Notes: generated from the sequence alone by a model not told the origin. A stretch of DNA of 64,000 nucleotides from Acidisoma cellulosilyticum (GCF_020621385.1 NZ_JAESVA010000011.1:1-64000); one strand, 5' to 3'; positions 26,024 to 34,849 are shown, counted from the stretch's first letter. Program-made: numbers and translations.

Positions 26024-26884
26024 ATGCTTCTCCTTCAACTTCTCATCAACGGTCTCGTCACCGGCAGTGCTCTCGGGATAATAGCCATCAGCTTCTCGCT
26101 GGCTTATTCCACGACACGCATCTTCCATGTGGCCCATGCCGGCATCTATACGCTGGCAGGATATGTCGCTTACGCCTTGGAGAAATCCGGCGCGCCCGAT
26201 ATTGTGGGGCTTCTGGCGGCGATGGCCATATGCGCTGTTGCCGGCGCCCTCATCCAGAGCGAGCTTTACGCCCGCCTCGCGCAGCGCAGGGCGTCACACC
26301 TGGCGGTGCTGATCGCATCGCTCGGCTTGCTGGCAGTCATTCAGAATTTTCTGGCGAGTGTCTTCACGCCGAATATTCTCCCTTTCGGGAGCGCCTGGCG
26401 CGGTCGGACCTTGTCCTTCGGCGGGGTGACCCTGACCGAAGTACAGATCGCGACCCTGGTCATTTGCCTCGCGGTCTTTCCTTGCTCATTGTGGTTTACA
26501 CGTCGAACGGTTCTCGGAAAGCAGATCCGCGCTGTCGCCTCCAACCCTTTTCTGGCCGAGATCACCGCGCTCAGGCCGCAGCGAACCTTCGTCATCGTCA
26601 TGGCGATTGCGTCCGCCATGGTGGCGATCCCGGGGGCGCTGGTTGCGTTTGATTTCGGCGTGCAGCCCTATGATGGCACAACGGTCCTGCTGACGGCGAC
26701 AATCGCTGTCATTGCCGGCGGTATCGGCAGCCTGACCGGCGCGTTCCTGATGGCGATGCTCATATCGGTGCTGCAAAACCTCTCTCTCCTGGTTATTTCA
26801 GGCGAGTGGAGCGTCGGCGTCACCTTTCTGATCTTCCTGGTTTTCATGCTGTTCAGGCCTCGCGGCCTCTTCACGCGACGCTGA
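26024..26884 (+). CDS. ABC transporter permease, LivH type
   Basis: The 286-residue membrane protein has multiple helices and the LivH pattern: LLINGLVTGSALGIIAISFSL at the N terminus, and the permease signature near residue 165 (LGKQIRAVASNPFLAEI). It forms one half of the inner-membrane channel with the next gene. It starts 15 bases after the binding-protein gene. The specificity is set by the binding protein. Confidence 0.87.
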   Translation: MLLLQLLINGLVTGSALGIIAISFSLAYSTTRIFHVAHAGIYTLAGYVAYALEKSGAPDIVGLLAAMAICAVAGALIQSELYARLAQRRASHLAVLIASLGLLAVIQNFLASVFTPNILPFGSAWRGRTLSFGGVTLTEVQIATLVICLAVFPCSLWFTRRTVLGKQIRAVASNPFLAEITALRPQRTFVIVMAIASAMVAIPGALVAFDFGVQPYDGTTVLLTATIAVIAGGIGSLTGAFLMAMLISVLQNLSLLVISGEWSVGVTFLIFLVFMLFRPRGLFTRR

Positions 26885-26893
26885 GGCAATCTC

Positions 26894-27757
26894 ATGGATT
26901 ATCTGTTCTCCTATCTTATTCTCGCTTCGATCTTTGTGATCCTGGGGCTGTCGACAAATCTTCTCGTGGGCGTTGTCGGAATTTTCTCGGTGTCCCAGGC
27001 GGCGATCTTCGGTGTCGGCGCCTATACAGTGGGCTATGCCTTGAGCAATGACATCATGGGATTTGTGCCGGCTCTTGCGCTGGCAGCGGTCGTCTGTCTC
27101 GTGCTCAATGTTCTCATCACACTCCCGTCGCTTCGCGTGTCCGGCGACTATTTCGTGGTGACCTCGTTCGGCATTCAGCTTCTGGCAACGGCCGCCTTCA
27201 CCAATTGGGATGCGATCACGGGCGGCGCGTCAGGAATGGCGGGGATTCCGACGGCCGACCTATTCGGCCTGCCGATCGATACCAGCCTTAAAACCTTGAT
27301 CCTTACCGCCTGCGTTGCTTGCCTGGCCTGTTTCGCCTTCCGGCTGGTGATGCGATCGCCGTTCGGCCGTTTGTTGATGGCGCTCCGCGAGGACGAATTG
27401 GCGGTCGCCGCGGCCGGGCGGCAGGTGCTGCGGGCGAAGGTGGAGGCGGCGGCCTTGGCCGGCGTATTCGCGGGCGTCGCCGGGGGGCTTTATGCGGTCT
27501 ATTTGAGCTTCATCGATCCCTCGACCTTTGACCTCGATGCGTCCGTGCTGCTTCTAACGATGGTCGTATTGGGAGGGGCGCGCACGCTCGCGGGGTCCAT
27601 CGTGGGGCCGTTCGTCGTCGTCGCATTGCCGCAGCTGCTGTCTTTGATCGATCTCCCGACAGCGATTGCGGCTTCGGCAAGGCAGGGAATTTACGGCGTT
27701 CTGCTGGTGGCCTTCATGCTGTTCCGACCTCAAGGTCTTATGGGGAGGAAAATATGA
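26894..27757 (+). CDS. ABC transporter permease, LivM type
   Basis: The 287-residue membrane protein is the second channel subunit: NLLVGVVGIFSVSQAAIFGVGAY near the start, and SPFGRLLMALREDELAVAAAG as the cytoplasmic coupling loop. It begins nine bases after the LivH-type gene, and its stop overlaps the ATPase start as ATGA. Confidence 0.87.
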   Translation: MDYLFSYLILASIFVILGLSTNLLVGVVGIFSVSQAAIFGVGAYTVGYALSNDIMGFVPALALAAVVCLVLNVLITLPSLRVSGDYFVVTSFGIQLLATAAFTNWDAITGGASGMAGIPTADLFGLPIDTSLKTLILTACVACLACFAFRLVMRSPFGRLLMALREDELAVAAAGRQVLRAKVEAAALAGVFAGVAGGLYAVYLSFIDPSTFDLDASVLLLTMVVLGGARTLAGSIVGPFVVVALPQLLSLIDLPTAIAASARQGIYGVLLVAFMLFRPQGLMGRKI

Positions 27758-28530
27758 TGGCGAGCGATCAGACCTATCTGAGCGTCAAAAGCATGTCGAA
27801 GCGCTTCGGTGGATTGCAGGCGCTCAACGACTGCACCTTCTCCATCGATTCAGGAAAGATCATCTGTCTGGTCGGTCCGAATGGTGCTGGTAAAACGACA
27901 ATCTTCAACGCGATAACCGGTTTTCTGAAGCTGGACCAAGGCAGCGTGTTCTTTCGCGGGAATGGTCTGACGGGGATTGGTCCACAGAAGATCGTGCGTG
28001 CAGGTATTGCAAGGACATTTCAAAATCTCCGGTTGTTCGGCGATTTGACGGCCTTGGAAAACGTCGCGAGCGCGGTGCCCAATCAATTCGGGGAGGAGCC
28101 GCTCGGCGCATTGTTCCGGCCAATTCATACGGCGCGGAGCCAAAGAAAGACCAGGGAGACAGCGCGCGGCATTCTGGAGGAGGTCGGGCTGGCCGATCAG
28201 GCGGAGGCGTTCGTGCGCAATCTGTCTTACGGCGAACAGAAGCTGCTTTGCATAGCGCGCGTTTTGGCGACAGGCGCAGAACTGCTTCTGCTCGACGAAC
28301 CAACCTCAGGACTAAGTGGCGACGCGTTGGAAAAGGTCATGGTGCTGTTGCGGCGGCTGCGTGATGAGGGACGCTCGCAGCTTGTCGTCGAACATAATAC
28401 GCGCGTGGTTCAGCAAATCGCGGATGAAGTCCTGTTTCTGCATCAAGGGCATCTCATGGCGCAAGGAACACCCGAGGCGATCATGGCCGATCCGAAACTC
28501 GCCGAGATTTACTTCGGGGGAGCCTTGTAA
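27754..28530 (+). CDS. ABC transporter ATP-binding protein, LivG type
   Basis: The 258-residue ATPase has Walker A GPNGAGKTTIFNAITG, the signature LSYGEQKLLCIARVLA and Walker B LLLLDEPTSGLSG. The region after Walker A is longer than in LivF, as is usual for LivG. It is translationally coupled to the permease, with GGGGAGG just upstream of its start. It pairs with the LivF-type ATPase encoded next. Confidence 0.88.
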   Translation: MMASDQTYLSVKSMSKRFGGLQALNDCTFSIDSGKIICLVGPNGAGKTTIFNAITGFLKLDQGSVFFRGNGLTGIGPQKIVRAGIARTFQNLRLFGDLTALENVASAVPNQFGEEPLGALFRPIHTARSQRKTRETARGILEEVGLADQAEAFVRNLSYGEQKLLCIARVLATGAELLLLDEPTSGLSGDALEKVMVLLRRLRDEGRSQLVVEHNTRVVQQIADEVLFLHQGHLMAQGTPEAIMADPKLAEIYFGGAL

Positions 28531-28534
28531 ACCG

Positions 28535-29233
28535 ATGAGCCTTTTGGAATTGCGAGACGTGACGGCCGGCTATGGTGCCAAATTGGTCATCTCGGACGTG
28601 AGCCTGACCCTGGCGGCCGGCGAGATCGTCGCCTTGCTGGGCCATAACGGCGCCGGCAAAACGACGACGCTGAAGACGATCATGGGTCTGCTGCCGGCAA
28701 GGTCTGGGGCGGTGAGCCTGATGGACCAAGACGTGAGCAGCTTGGCGACGCCGGGCCGGATCAAGCTTGGGTTGAGACTTCTGCCCGAGGGGCGCGGCAT
28801 TTTTCCAGACCTTAGCGTGGCTGATAATATCGAGGCCGTGGCGGCGCAGAACTGCAAGGGCGGTGACTTGTTCGGTCCCGCCGAAGTCTATCAGCTGCTG
28901 CCTGTGCTGGACGAAAGACGCACGACGATTGCCGGCACCATGAGTGGCGGGCAGCAGCAGATGCTGGCATTGAGCCTGGCGCTTTTGGGTAGGCCGCATT
29001 GCCTGATGCTTGATGAACCATCGATCGGCCTTGCACCCAATCTGGTTGAACGCATGTTCGACCAGCTCAGAAGCCTGAGCCGATCCCATGGATTGGGAAC
29101 CTTGCTAGTGGAGCAGAACGTGGCGGCAGCGATGAGGGTGGCTGATCGCGTCATCATCATGAATAGCGGGAAGATCGTATTCAGCGGCACGCCCGATGGG
29201 GCGCGCGCCGCCGGCGTCTGGCATTACTTCTGA
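28535..29233 (+). CDS. ABC transporter ATP-binding protein, LivF type
   Basis: The 232-residue ATPase has Walker A GHNGAGKTTTLKTIMG, the signature MSGGQQQMLALSLAL and Walker B CLMLDEPSIGLAP. ATG 28535 begins MSLLELRDV, four bases after the LivG-type stop; the longer open frame upstream is a shadow of that gene. It completes the five-gene importer. Confidence 0.88.
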   Translation: MSLLELRDVTAGYGAKLVISDVSLTLAAGEIVALLGHNGAGKTTTLKTIMGLLPARSGAVSLMDQDVSSLATPGRIKLGLRLLPEGRGIFPDLSVADNIEAVAAQNCKGGDLFGPAEVYQLLPVLDERRTTIAGTMSGGQQQMLALSLALLGRPHCLMLDEPSIGLAPNLVERMFDQLRSLSRSHGLGTLLVEQNVAAAMRVADRVIIMNSGKIVFSGTPDGARAAGVWHYF

Positions 29234-29257
29234 AGTCCCAGGGGAGAATAATCGCCC

Positions 29258-30169
29258 ATGAAGATTATCGCATCCGGTTTGAGATTTCCGGAAGGACCCG
29301 TCGCGATGGGCGACGGGTCGGTCATCCTTGTCGAAATCGAACGAGGGTCGCTGACCCGCGTGCAGCCCGACGGACGCATAGAGGTTCTGGCCCAGCTCGG
29401 CGGGGGCCCAAATGGTGTGGCGATCGGGCCGGGAAATGCAGCTTTCGTCTGCAACAATGGCGGGTTCGAATGGATCCGCAATGGCCATCTCCTCCGGTCC
29501 GGGCCGCAGAGCCGGGATTATGAGACCGGCCGCATCGAAGTGGTCGATCTTGCCACCGGAAAGTTCGAGCGGCTGTATGAACGCTGCGACGGGCGCCCAC
29601 TCAAAGGACCGAATGATATCGTGTTCGATTCGACGGGTGGTTTCTGGTTCACGGATCTTGGCAAACGGCGCGATCGCGAATTGGATCTGGGTGGCGTCTA
29701 CTGGGCGCGTGCCGATGGGTCCGAAATACGTGAAGTGGTGCATGGCATGGTCACCGCCAATGGCATTGGCCTGTCGCCGGACGAGAAGACGCTATATGTC
29801 GCGGAAACAATCACCGGGCGGCTCTGGTCCTGGGAGATCCTGGGGCCAGGACAACTCCGCAAACGGGTTTGGCCGGCGCAATATGGTGCCACTCTTGTCG
29901 CGGGGGTCGGCGGCGGCGTTCGCTTCGACAGTCTTGCCGTGACGCAATCCGGGAACATCTGCGTCGCGGCACTCGATTCCTGCGCTGTGGTCGAGATCGA
30001 GCCGCATGGTCGGAAGGTGGTGCATCACGCGATGCCCGATCTTTTGGTGACGAATCTCTGTTTCGGTGGCGCGGATATGAAAACCGCCTTCGTCACCTTG
30101 TCCCATGACGGCCGACTGGTTGCGGCCGATTGGCCGGATGCCGGACTTCGCTTGAATTATCAGCAATAA
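29258..30169 (+). CDS. SMP-30/gluconolactonase family lactonase
   Basis: The 303-residue beta-propeller protein carries FPEGPVAMGDGSVILVEIE, GPNGVAIGPGNAAFV, GPNDIVFDSTGGFWFTDLG and ANGIGLSPDEKTLYVAET, the four metal-ligand blades. It lies 24 bases after the importer genes and is probably cotranscribed with them. It is a distant paralogue of the 19478 gene, so the pathway may contain two lactones or act on a lactone that enters through the importer. Confidence 0.88.
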   Translation: MKIIASGLRFPEGPVAMGDGSVILVEIERGSLTRVQPDGRIEVLAQLGGGPNGVAIGPGNAAFVCNNGGFEWIRNGHLLRSGPQSRDYETGRIEVVDLATGKFERLYERCDGRPLKGPNDIVFDSTGGFWFTDLGKRRDRELDLGGVYWARADGSEIREVVHGMVTANGIGLSPDEKTLYVAETITGRLWSWEILGPGQLRKRVWPAQYGATLVAGVGGGVRFDSLAVTQSGNICVAALDSCAVVEIEPHGRKVVHHAMPDLLVTNLCFGGADMKTAFVTLSHDGRLVAADWPDAGLRLNYQQ

Positions 30170-30216
30170 TGCCGTGACACCGACTCTTTTTTGTTGCGCC
30201 CGAAGCAAAATCCTCC

Positions 30217-30246
30217 GACACTACATTGTCCGGACAATGTAGTGTC
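30217..30246. promoter_or_regulatory. Perfect 30-bp palindrome, candidate GntR operator
   Basis: The left half GACACTACATTGTCC (30217-30231) is exactly complementary to the right half (30232-30246), with no loop. The core TTGTCCGGACAA is related to the sites at 15697 and about 22302. It lies 53 bases upstream of the exported EthD-like gene. There is no T-run after it, so a terminator is less likely than a protein-binding site. Confidence 0.6.
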
Positions 30247-30299
30247 ATGCATCAGTCCGAAGAACGGCGCGATAAGCGCCGCAGCAGGGAGGACAACAA

Positions 30300-30791
30300 A
30301 TGCGCCGCCTATTCATCAACACCTGTCTTGCGACCGCAATGCTATTCGGTACGGCCCATGCGGGTTTCGCCGCTGAGAAACAGAAGTATTTCTTCATGTT
30401 CTTCAGCAATCCCGTGAAGGGCCATGAGAAGGATTATCTGCATTGGTATACCGGCCAGCATATTCATGATCTTCTGAATATCGACGGTATCGTTGCCGCC
30501 CAGTTCTACGAATTAGGCGATCAGCAATTTTACGGCACCCATCCGCAGAAATACATGATGATTTGGGAGATCGAAACCACCGACCTCAAATCAGCATTCG
30601 ATCGTGTCAAAAAGGGCCTGGCGACGGGGACGACTGTCACTAAGGACAGCTTCCTTGACAATGATACTGGCAATAGCATGACCTTCACGCCCATCACCAA
30701 TCGCGTGACGCAGGATGAAGTTCTTGGAAAATCGGTCGATCAGGTTCGCAGCATTGCGACCGAAGGCCAAGTAACTTCTGCGGACAACTAA
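30300..30791 (+). CDS. Exported EthD/dimeric alpha-beta-barrel-like protein
   Basis: The 163-residue protein starts with a clear Sec signal peptide (MRRLFINTCLATAMLFGTAHA, cleavage near GFAA). The mature part reads KYFFMFFSNPVKGHEKDYL and HWYTGQHIHDLL, the pattern of a small ferredoxin-like dimeric barrel of the EthD or antibiotic-monooxygenase type. Export of such a domain is uncommon. GGAGG precedes the ATG. It follows the 30-bp palindrome and is followed by a second exported EthD protein. Confidence 0.72.
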   Translation: MRRLFINTCLATAMLFGTAHAGFAAEKQKYFFMFFSNPVKGHEKDYLHWYTGQHIHDLLNIDGIVAAQFYELGDQQFYGTHPQKYMMIWEIETTDLKSAFDRVKKGLATGTTVTKDSFLDNDTGNSMTFTPITNRVTQDEVLGKSVDQVRSIATEGQVTSADN

Positions 30792-30855
30792 GCGCAATAT
30801 GGGCAGGCCTTGCGGCCTTCGCTGACACGCCTGTATTCGTAAAGGACATCCAGCG

Positions 30856-31338
30856 ATGTTTGAGAGCATCGAGAAACATAGTGCAAGTCGTCGCGGGTTT
30901 TCGGCACGCGCCATTGGGCTTGCGACGACGGCGGCGGCGCTCGGCATGGGCGTCTCCGTCCAACGCTCATTCGCCGACACGGCCAGCACGCCGGGCATGA
31001 TCAAGATCATCTCGATTCTCGCCAGAAAGGACGGGGAGAGTCGGGAGGATTTTATTCATCACTGGGAGACGGTTCACGCACCGCTTGTCTACGCGGTGCC
31101 TGGGGTCTTGCGCTATACACTGAGCATCGTGACGTCATCATCGACCCGAACGGACGGTGTGAAGCCAATCGATGTTCAGATTGACGGTCTGGCGGAGCTT
31201 TGGTTCAAGGACCGGGCGTCGCTGGAAAATGCGGCCTCGTCCGATGCCATAAAGAAGGTTTTGGCCGACGGAACCTTGTTTGTCGGAAGTGAGGTTGATC
31301 TTGTGGCCGAGGAGAGGATCATCATTCCGAGAGGCTAG
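30856..31338 (+). CDS. EthD-domain protein with Tat signal
   Basis: The 160-residue protein has a twin-arginine signal (SRRGFSARAIG then a hydrophobic stretch to SFADTAS) and a mature EthD domain: KIISILARKDGESREDFIHH, then ETVHAPL, the conserved His-containing helix. EthD proteins are small barrels associated with ether or aromatic degradation, with an uncertain catalytic role. A Tat signal implies folding with a cofactor before export, or assembly in the cytoplasm. It ends the cluster regulated by the 30217 site. Confidence 0.78.
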   Translation: MFESIEKHSASRRGFSARAIGLATTAAALGMGVSVQRSFADTASTPGMIKIISILARKDGESREDFIHHWETVHAPLVYAVPGVLRYTLSIVTSSSTRTDGVKPIDVQIDGLAELWFKDRASLENAASSDAIKKVLADGTLFVGSEVDLVAEERIIIPRG

Positions 31339-31443
31339 AGTAACGGCTTGACCTGTCGCCCTGGTTCGGCCTTTGCTCTCTCGCGTGAGTGACAAGCCGA
31401 CCAGGTGTGACAAGTCGAAAATGGCAAGTCTGAGAGCCGATTG

Positions 31444-32814
31444 ATGCTAGCAGAGGCTTATACGGACGGGGTTCCCGTGCCGCAGCGCTACCTGGCTGTC
31501 TTGACGATCGGTCTGGCGGTTATGCTGGCGGTCATGGACGGTGCCATCGCCAATGTCGCCTTGCCGACAATCGCGCGCGATCTGCATGCTTCGCCGGCCT
31601 CGTCGATTTGGGTCATCAATGGCTATCAGCTGGCGGCGACCATATCGCTTTTACCTCTGGGATCCCTGGGCGAAATCGTCGGATATCGACGCGTCTATAT
31701 CGGCGGATTGGTCATATTCACGCTGGCCTCTCTTGCCTGTGCCCTGTCACAGGACTTGCTTGTATTGGCGCTCTCGCGCGCGCTGCAGGGGTTTGGCGCG
31801 GCTGGCATCATGAGCGTCAATGCCGCGCTCACGCGCTTCGTCTATCCCAGAGCATTGCTAGGTCGTGGCATGGGCATCAATGCCTTGGTCGCGGCGACCT
31901 CGGCTGCCGCCGGCCCGAGCATCGCCGCGGCAATTCTGTCGGTGGGGCCTTGGCCGTTCCTTTTTGCCGTGAATGTGCCTCTGGGCCTGATCGCCTTTCT
32001 GGTCGCGTTGCGGGCATTGCCCCCGACACCGCTGGCCAAGCATCGATTCGATTTTCTCTCGGCCTTTATGAATGCCGTCATGATGGCCTCATTCATATTC
32101 GCGCTGGAGGGTCTGGCGCATGGCCAAAGGGCCGTGCTTATCCTGGTGGAGTTTGCCGTCTGCACGGCATTTGGGGTTTTGCTTGTCCGTCGGCAGGCCA
32201 ATCATGTCGCGCCGCTCTTGCCGCTCGACCTTCTGCGAATCCCCTTGTTTCGACTATCCGCTGCGACGGCCGTTTGCTCCTTCGTCGCGCAGATGCTGGC
32301 CTTTACCTCACTTCCTTTCTATATCGAGAATTCGCTCGGCCTGACGGCGGTGCAGACCGGGCTTCTGATGACGCCCTGGCCCTTGGCGACGATTGTCAGC
32401 GCCCCGATCGCGGGACGGCTGGCAGACCGCTACCCAGCTGGCGTGCTCGGCGGTGTTGGCCTATCCCTATTGGCAATCGGTCTTGCAGCTATGGCGATGC
32501 TGCCTGCCAATCCGAGCCGAGGCGAGATCATTTGGCGGATGGCCTTGTGCGGGGCCGGATTCGGACTTTTCCAATCGCCCAACAACCGGACGCTGATGAC
32601 CTCAGCGCCGTCCCGACGTAGCGGCGGCGCGGCGGGAACGCTTGGGACGTCGCGCCTTCTGGGGCAGACGGTGGGCGCGACCCTTGTGGCCTTGGCCTTT
32701 AACGCTCTGCCGAGGCAAGGGGTTCTGGCCTGTCTGGTGGCGGCTGCGACGGTTGCGGCCCTTGCGGCTGCCGTATCCTCGTCGCGATTGCTTTTGCGAG
32801 CCGAGGTTCAGTGA
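31444..32814 (+). CDS. MFS multidrug-type exporter (DHA2/EmrB-like)
   Basis: The 456-residue protein has about fourteen hydrophobic segments and the DHA2 features MDGAIANVALPTIARDLHAS in the first helix, then WVINGYQL and ALQGFGAAGIMSVNAAL. It would be a proton-coupled efflux pump for organic compounds. A TTG lies in frame three bases before the ATG. No membrane-fusion partner gene is adjacent. It may export a toxic intermediate or substrate of the preceding cluster, but cotranscription is uncertain. Confidence 0.87.
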   Translation: MLAEAYTDGVPVPQRYLAVLTIGLAVMLAVMDGAIANVALPTIARDLHASPASSIWVINGYQLAATISLLPLGSLGEIVGYRRVYIGGLVIFTLASLACALSQDLLVLALSRALQGFGAAGIMSVNAALTRFVYPRALLGRGMGINALVAATSAAAGPSIAAAILSVGPWPFLFAVNVPLGLIAFLVALRALPPTPLAKHRFDFLSAFMNAVMMASFIFALEGLAHGQRAVLILVEFAVCTAFGVLLVRRQANHVAPLLPLDLLRIPLFRLSAATAVCSFVAQMLAFTSLPFYIENSLGLTAVQTGLLMTPWPLATIVSAPIAGRLADRYPAGVLGGVGLSLLAIGLAAMAMLPANPSRGEIIWRMALCGAGFGLFQSPNNRTLMTSAPSRRSGGAAGTLGTSRLLGQTVGATLVALAFNALPRQGVLACLVAAATVAALAAAVSSSRLLLRAEVQ

Positions 32815-32919
32815 CGACGTTCAGTTTGTGCTCGACGCGGTGACGAGGCTGCCCGTCAAAGACAGCGTACGGCTCGGGGGTGGAAAAATTCTGATCTGTC
32901 AGGCTGCCAGAGGGCGATC

Positions 32920-33146
32920 TGTTTCCTTTGACAGGCTGCCCAAGACGGTGGCGCGAACGACCGCCATGTGCTGCCCTTATATGCGCCCAATCGGTCAGCA
33001 CGATGATCTCGGCTGCCGGAGCGAGGGGTAGTACGGGCCTGGGCTGTGCTTTCGGAAGCTGGTCGAGATCGGCGGCAACGCGATGTGTTCGATTGCGCAT
33101 AGTCGCTTGGCTCGCTGGATCACAGGGCAGCAGGGTGGTCAGCAGC
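32920..33146 (-). pseudogene. Remnant of an ISKra4-family transposase
   Basis: Read on the minus strand this interval gives LTTLLP followed by MRNRTHRVAADLDQLPKAQP, then PAAEIIVLTDWAHIRAAHG. The pattern LLP....A.TVRNRT.RV followed by a D..(Y/H)(V/I)RA.HG block is that of ISKra4-type transposases, recognised from memory. The catalytic region beyond is lost, and the fragment abuts repeat copy D. The rest of the 32815-33149 interval shows no gene. Confidence 0.5.
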
Positions 33147-33149
33147 CAC

Positions 33150-33257
33150 CTAGAGCGTTTCCTGTTCGCTCACGCTCACAAGCGCCGCTCTAGATTATTG
33201 TTTTTGCGAGCATCTTCACCCGGCCAGATGATTCCATATGACCGGGATCTGCTCTAG
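33150..33257 (+). repeat. Dispersed two-hairpin repeat, copy D
   Basis: This full-length copy runs from CTAGAGCGTTTCC to GATCTGCTCTAG. The second stem is CCCGGCCAGATG / CATATGACCGGG around ATTC, where copy A has CACAGTCAGATG, so base pairs differ while pairing is mostly kept. Its last CTAG contains the TAG stop codon (33254-33256, minus strand) of the neighbouring glycosyltransferase-like gene. Confidence 0.85.
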
Positions 33258-34162
33258 CCCGCTGCAGGCGGTTCTGCGCCCCGACCCTTGGTGACCGTCC
33301 GCACCACCTGGCCTTCGTCGTTGAATCGGTAGAACAGCCGTTCATCCAGAATGCCCTGATCGACATGGCGCATCTCCAGAAAGCTGGCATTGGACAAGGC
33401 TGGTTTATAGACGGCGAAATTGCGCACCAACGGCAGCGTTGCCGCGGATTCCAGCGGCCCCACGAACGCGCTTGAGAACTGGCCGAACTCCGGATCGGCC
33501 GCCAGCCGCGTCATCTGCGCCGGATCGGCGAAGAAGCACCCGGCATGGGGGTTGCTGACCCGGCGGAACCGCCAGGCGCGGCCGAGTGCCATTCCGTCCA
33601 GCGTCGGCCCCCCTGGCACCTCGCCCCACGGCTTGGGTCCGGGAAGGGGGCCGTCGATATACAGCTTCTGCACGATCGGGCCGGTCGACAGTTCGAACCT
33701 ATTCGGCTGCAGTGCCACATCCGGGCCGAAGGTCGCGTTGAACCAGGCCAGCTTGCTGAACAGCAGCGGGTCGGTGATCTCGCAATCGTCTTCCACGTAG
33801 CCATACCAATCAAAACGTCCAGCATTGTCGCGCAGGATCGTCTGGCAGGTGAAGCCGAGCTGCCGCGGGTCCAGTGTGGTATTGTGATGGTGGAACAGAT
33901 GCGGCGGCACACTGCTCGCGAGGTGATCGGCACCGGAGGTGCACAGCACAATGTCCAGTGCCGCTTCCAACGAAGCGTTGCAGCGCGGATCGATGCCGTT
34001 ATCGATCATGTGCTGGCGCGGGCCAAAATTCTGCTGCAACGCAGCAATACAGCGCAGCAGCGCAGCCGCCCGGGTGGGCCCGTCGGTGCGTTCCGATCCG
34101 TAAAGCTTCGTGCCGGGCCGGTGCGGGAGGAATGCGTGCGGGATGACGATAAGGGTTCTCAT
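33254..34162 (-). CDS. Putative glycosyltransferase (GT-A-like)
   Basis: The 302-residue protein starts MRTLIVIPHAFLPHR, a glycosyltransferase-like N terminus, and has WYGYVEDDCEITDP, an acidic EDD motif that could bind metal and a nucleotide sugar. The family is not named with confidence. ATG 34162 is preceded by GGAAG with good spacing; a longer frame to 34243 is open and its 27 extra residues (starting METTYSEE) may be real. The stop codon lies inside repeat copy D, so the C terminus (KGRGAEPPAAG) may have been altered by the repeat. No partner genes are adjacent. Confidence 0.62.
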   Translation of the reverse strand: MRTLIVIPHAFLPHRPGTKLYGSERTDGPTRAAALLRCIAALQQNFGPRQHMIDNGIDPRCNASLEAALDIVLCTSGADHLASSVPPHLFHHHNTTLDPRQLGFTCQTILRDNAGRFDWYGYVEDDCEITDPLLFSKLAWFNATFGPDVALQPNRFELSTGPIVQKLYIDGPLPGPKPWGEVPGGPTLDGMALGRAWRFRRVSNPHAGCFFADPAQMTRLAADPEFGQFSSAFVGPLESAATLPLVRNFAVYKPALSNASFLEMRHVDQGILDERLFYRFNDEGQVVRTVTKGRGAEPPAAG

Positions 34163-34243
34163 CAGGCTTCCGCGTCTGTCGGGCTCGGCGAGGCAGGCGG
34201 CCAGGGCATCGCGCAACGCCTCTTCGGAATAGGTCGTTTCCAT

Positions 34244-34849
34244 GATGGAGACCCGGCGGACGAGGGTATCGGCCCCGCCATCGGTCTCCGTCGGACCGAT
34301 CGTCGCACGGCTACCGACGCGCTGAAAGCCCCCATCGTCACAATAGTTATGGATGCCATGGTCGCATCGGGTCGACGCTCAGGGCCCCAGCGCAGGAAAC
34401 AGGAGCAAAACGGACAGTATCGTCTTGTTCCCAAAAAGAGAATCAGTTGCGCGTGATCTGGACTTAATCCTTGACCTTATCATCGATGATCATCAGTCAA
34501 TATGAGGGTCCAGGAGCAATAAGGATCTTTGCGGCAGACTTTTTCGATTTAATCGAGGCGGAAGGCGCTAATCCTTGGCCTAGGCTGATTTTTGAGGCGC
34601 TGAAGGTAGATTATGCCAGGGCGTAGTCACATCGGCTAGGTTGGCAGGCAGTTTATTTATTACGTATCGAATATCCTTTAAGCAGGCCGTCAGATCTGGC
34701 CGCTTGCGGGCAGGTTGTCATTTATTTGATCCCGATGATTCTCTGATTTTGAGAGCAAACAACAAGCGCTATTTCATCTCGACATCGTACAAAGTTGCAT
34801 TAGCAGCAAGCTTTTGTTAACGCTGGATCTGAAAGATCGGGAGGCCGAA
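34244..34849. other. Divergent intergenic region, no gene seen
   Basis: This 600-base interval between the glycosyltransferase-like gene and the Hint-domain gene has several A/T-rich stretches, for example around 34730-34820, that could hold promoters. Small open frames on the minus strand at 34162-34434 look like shadows or a 5' extension. No RNA gene, repeat or operator was recognised. Confidence 0.35.
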
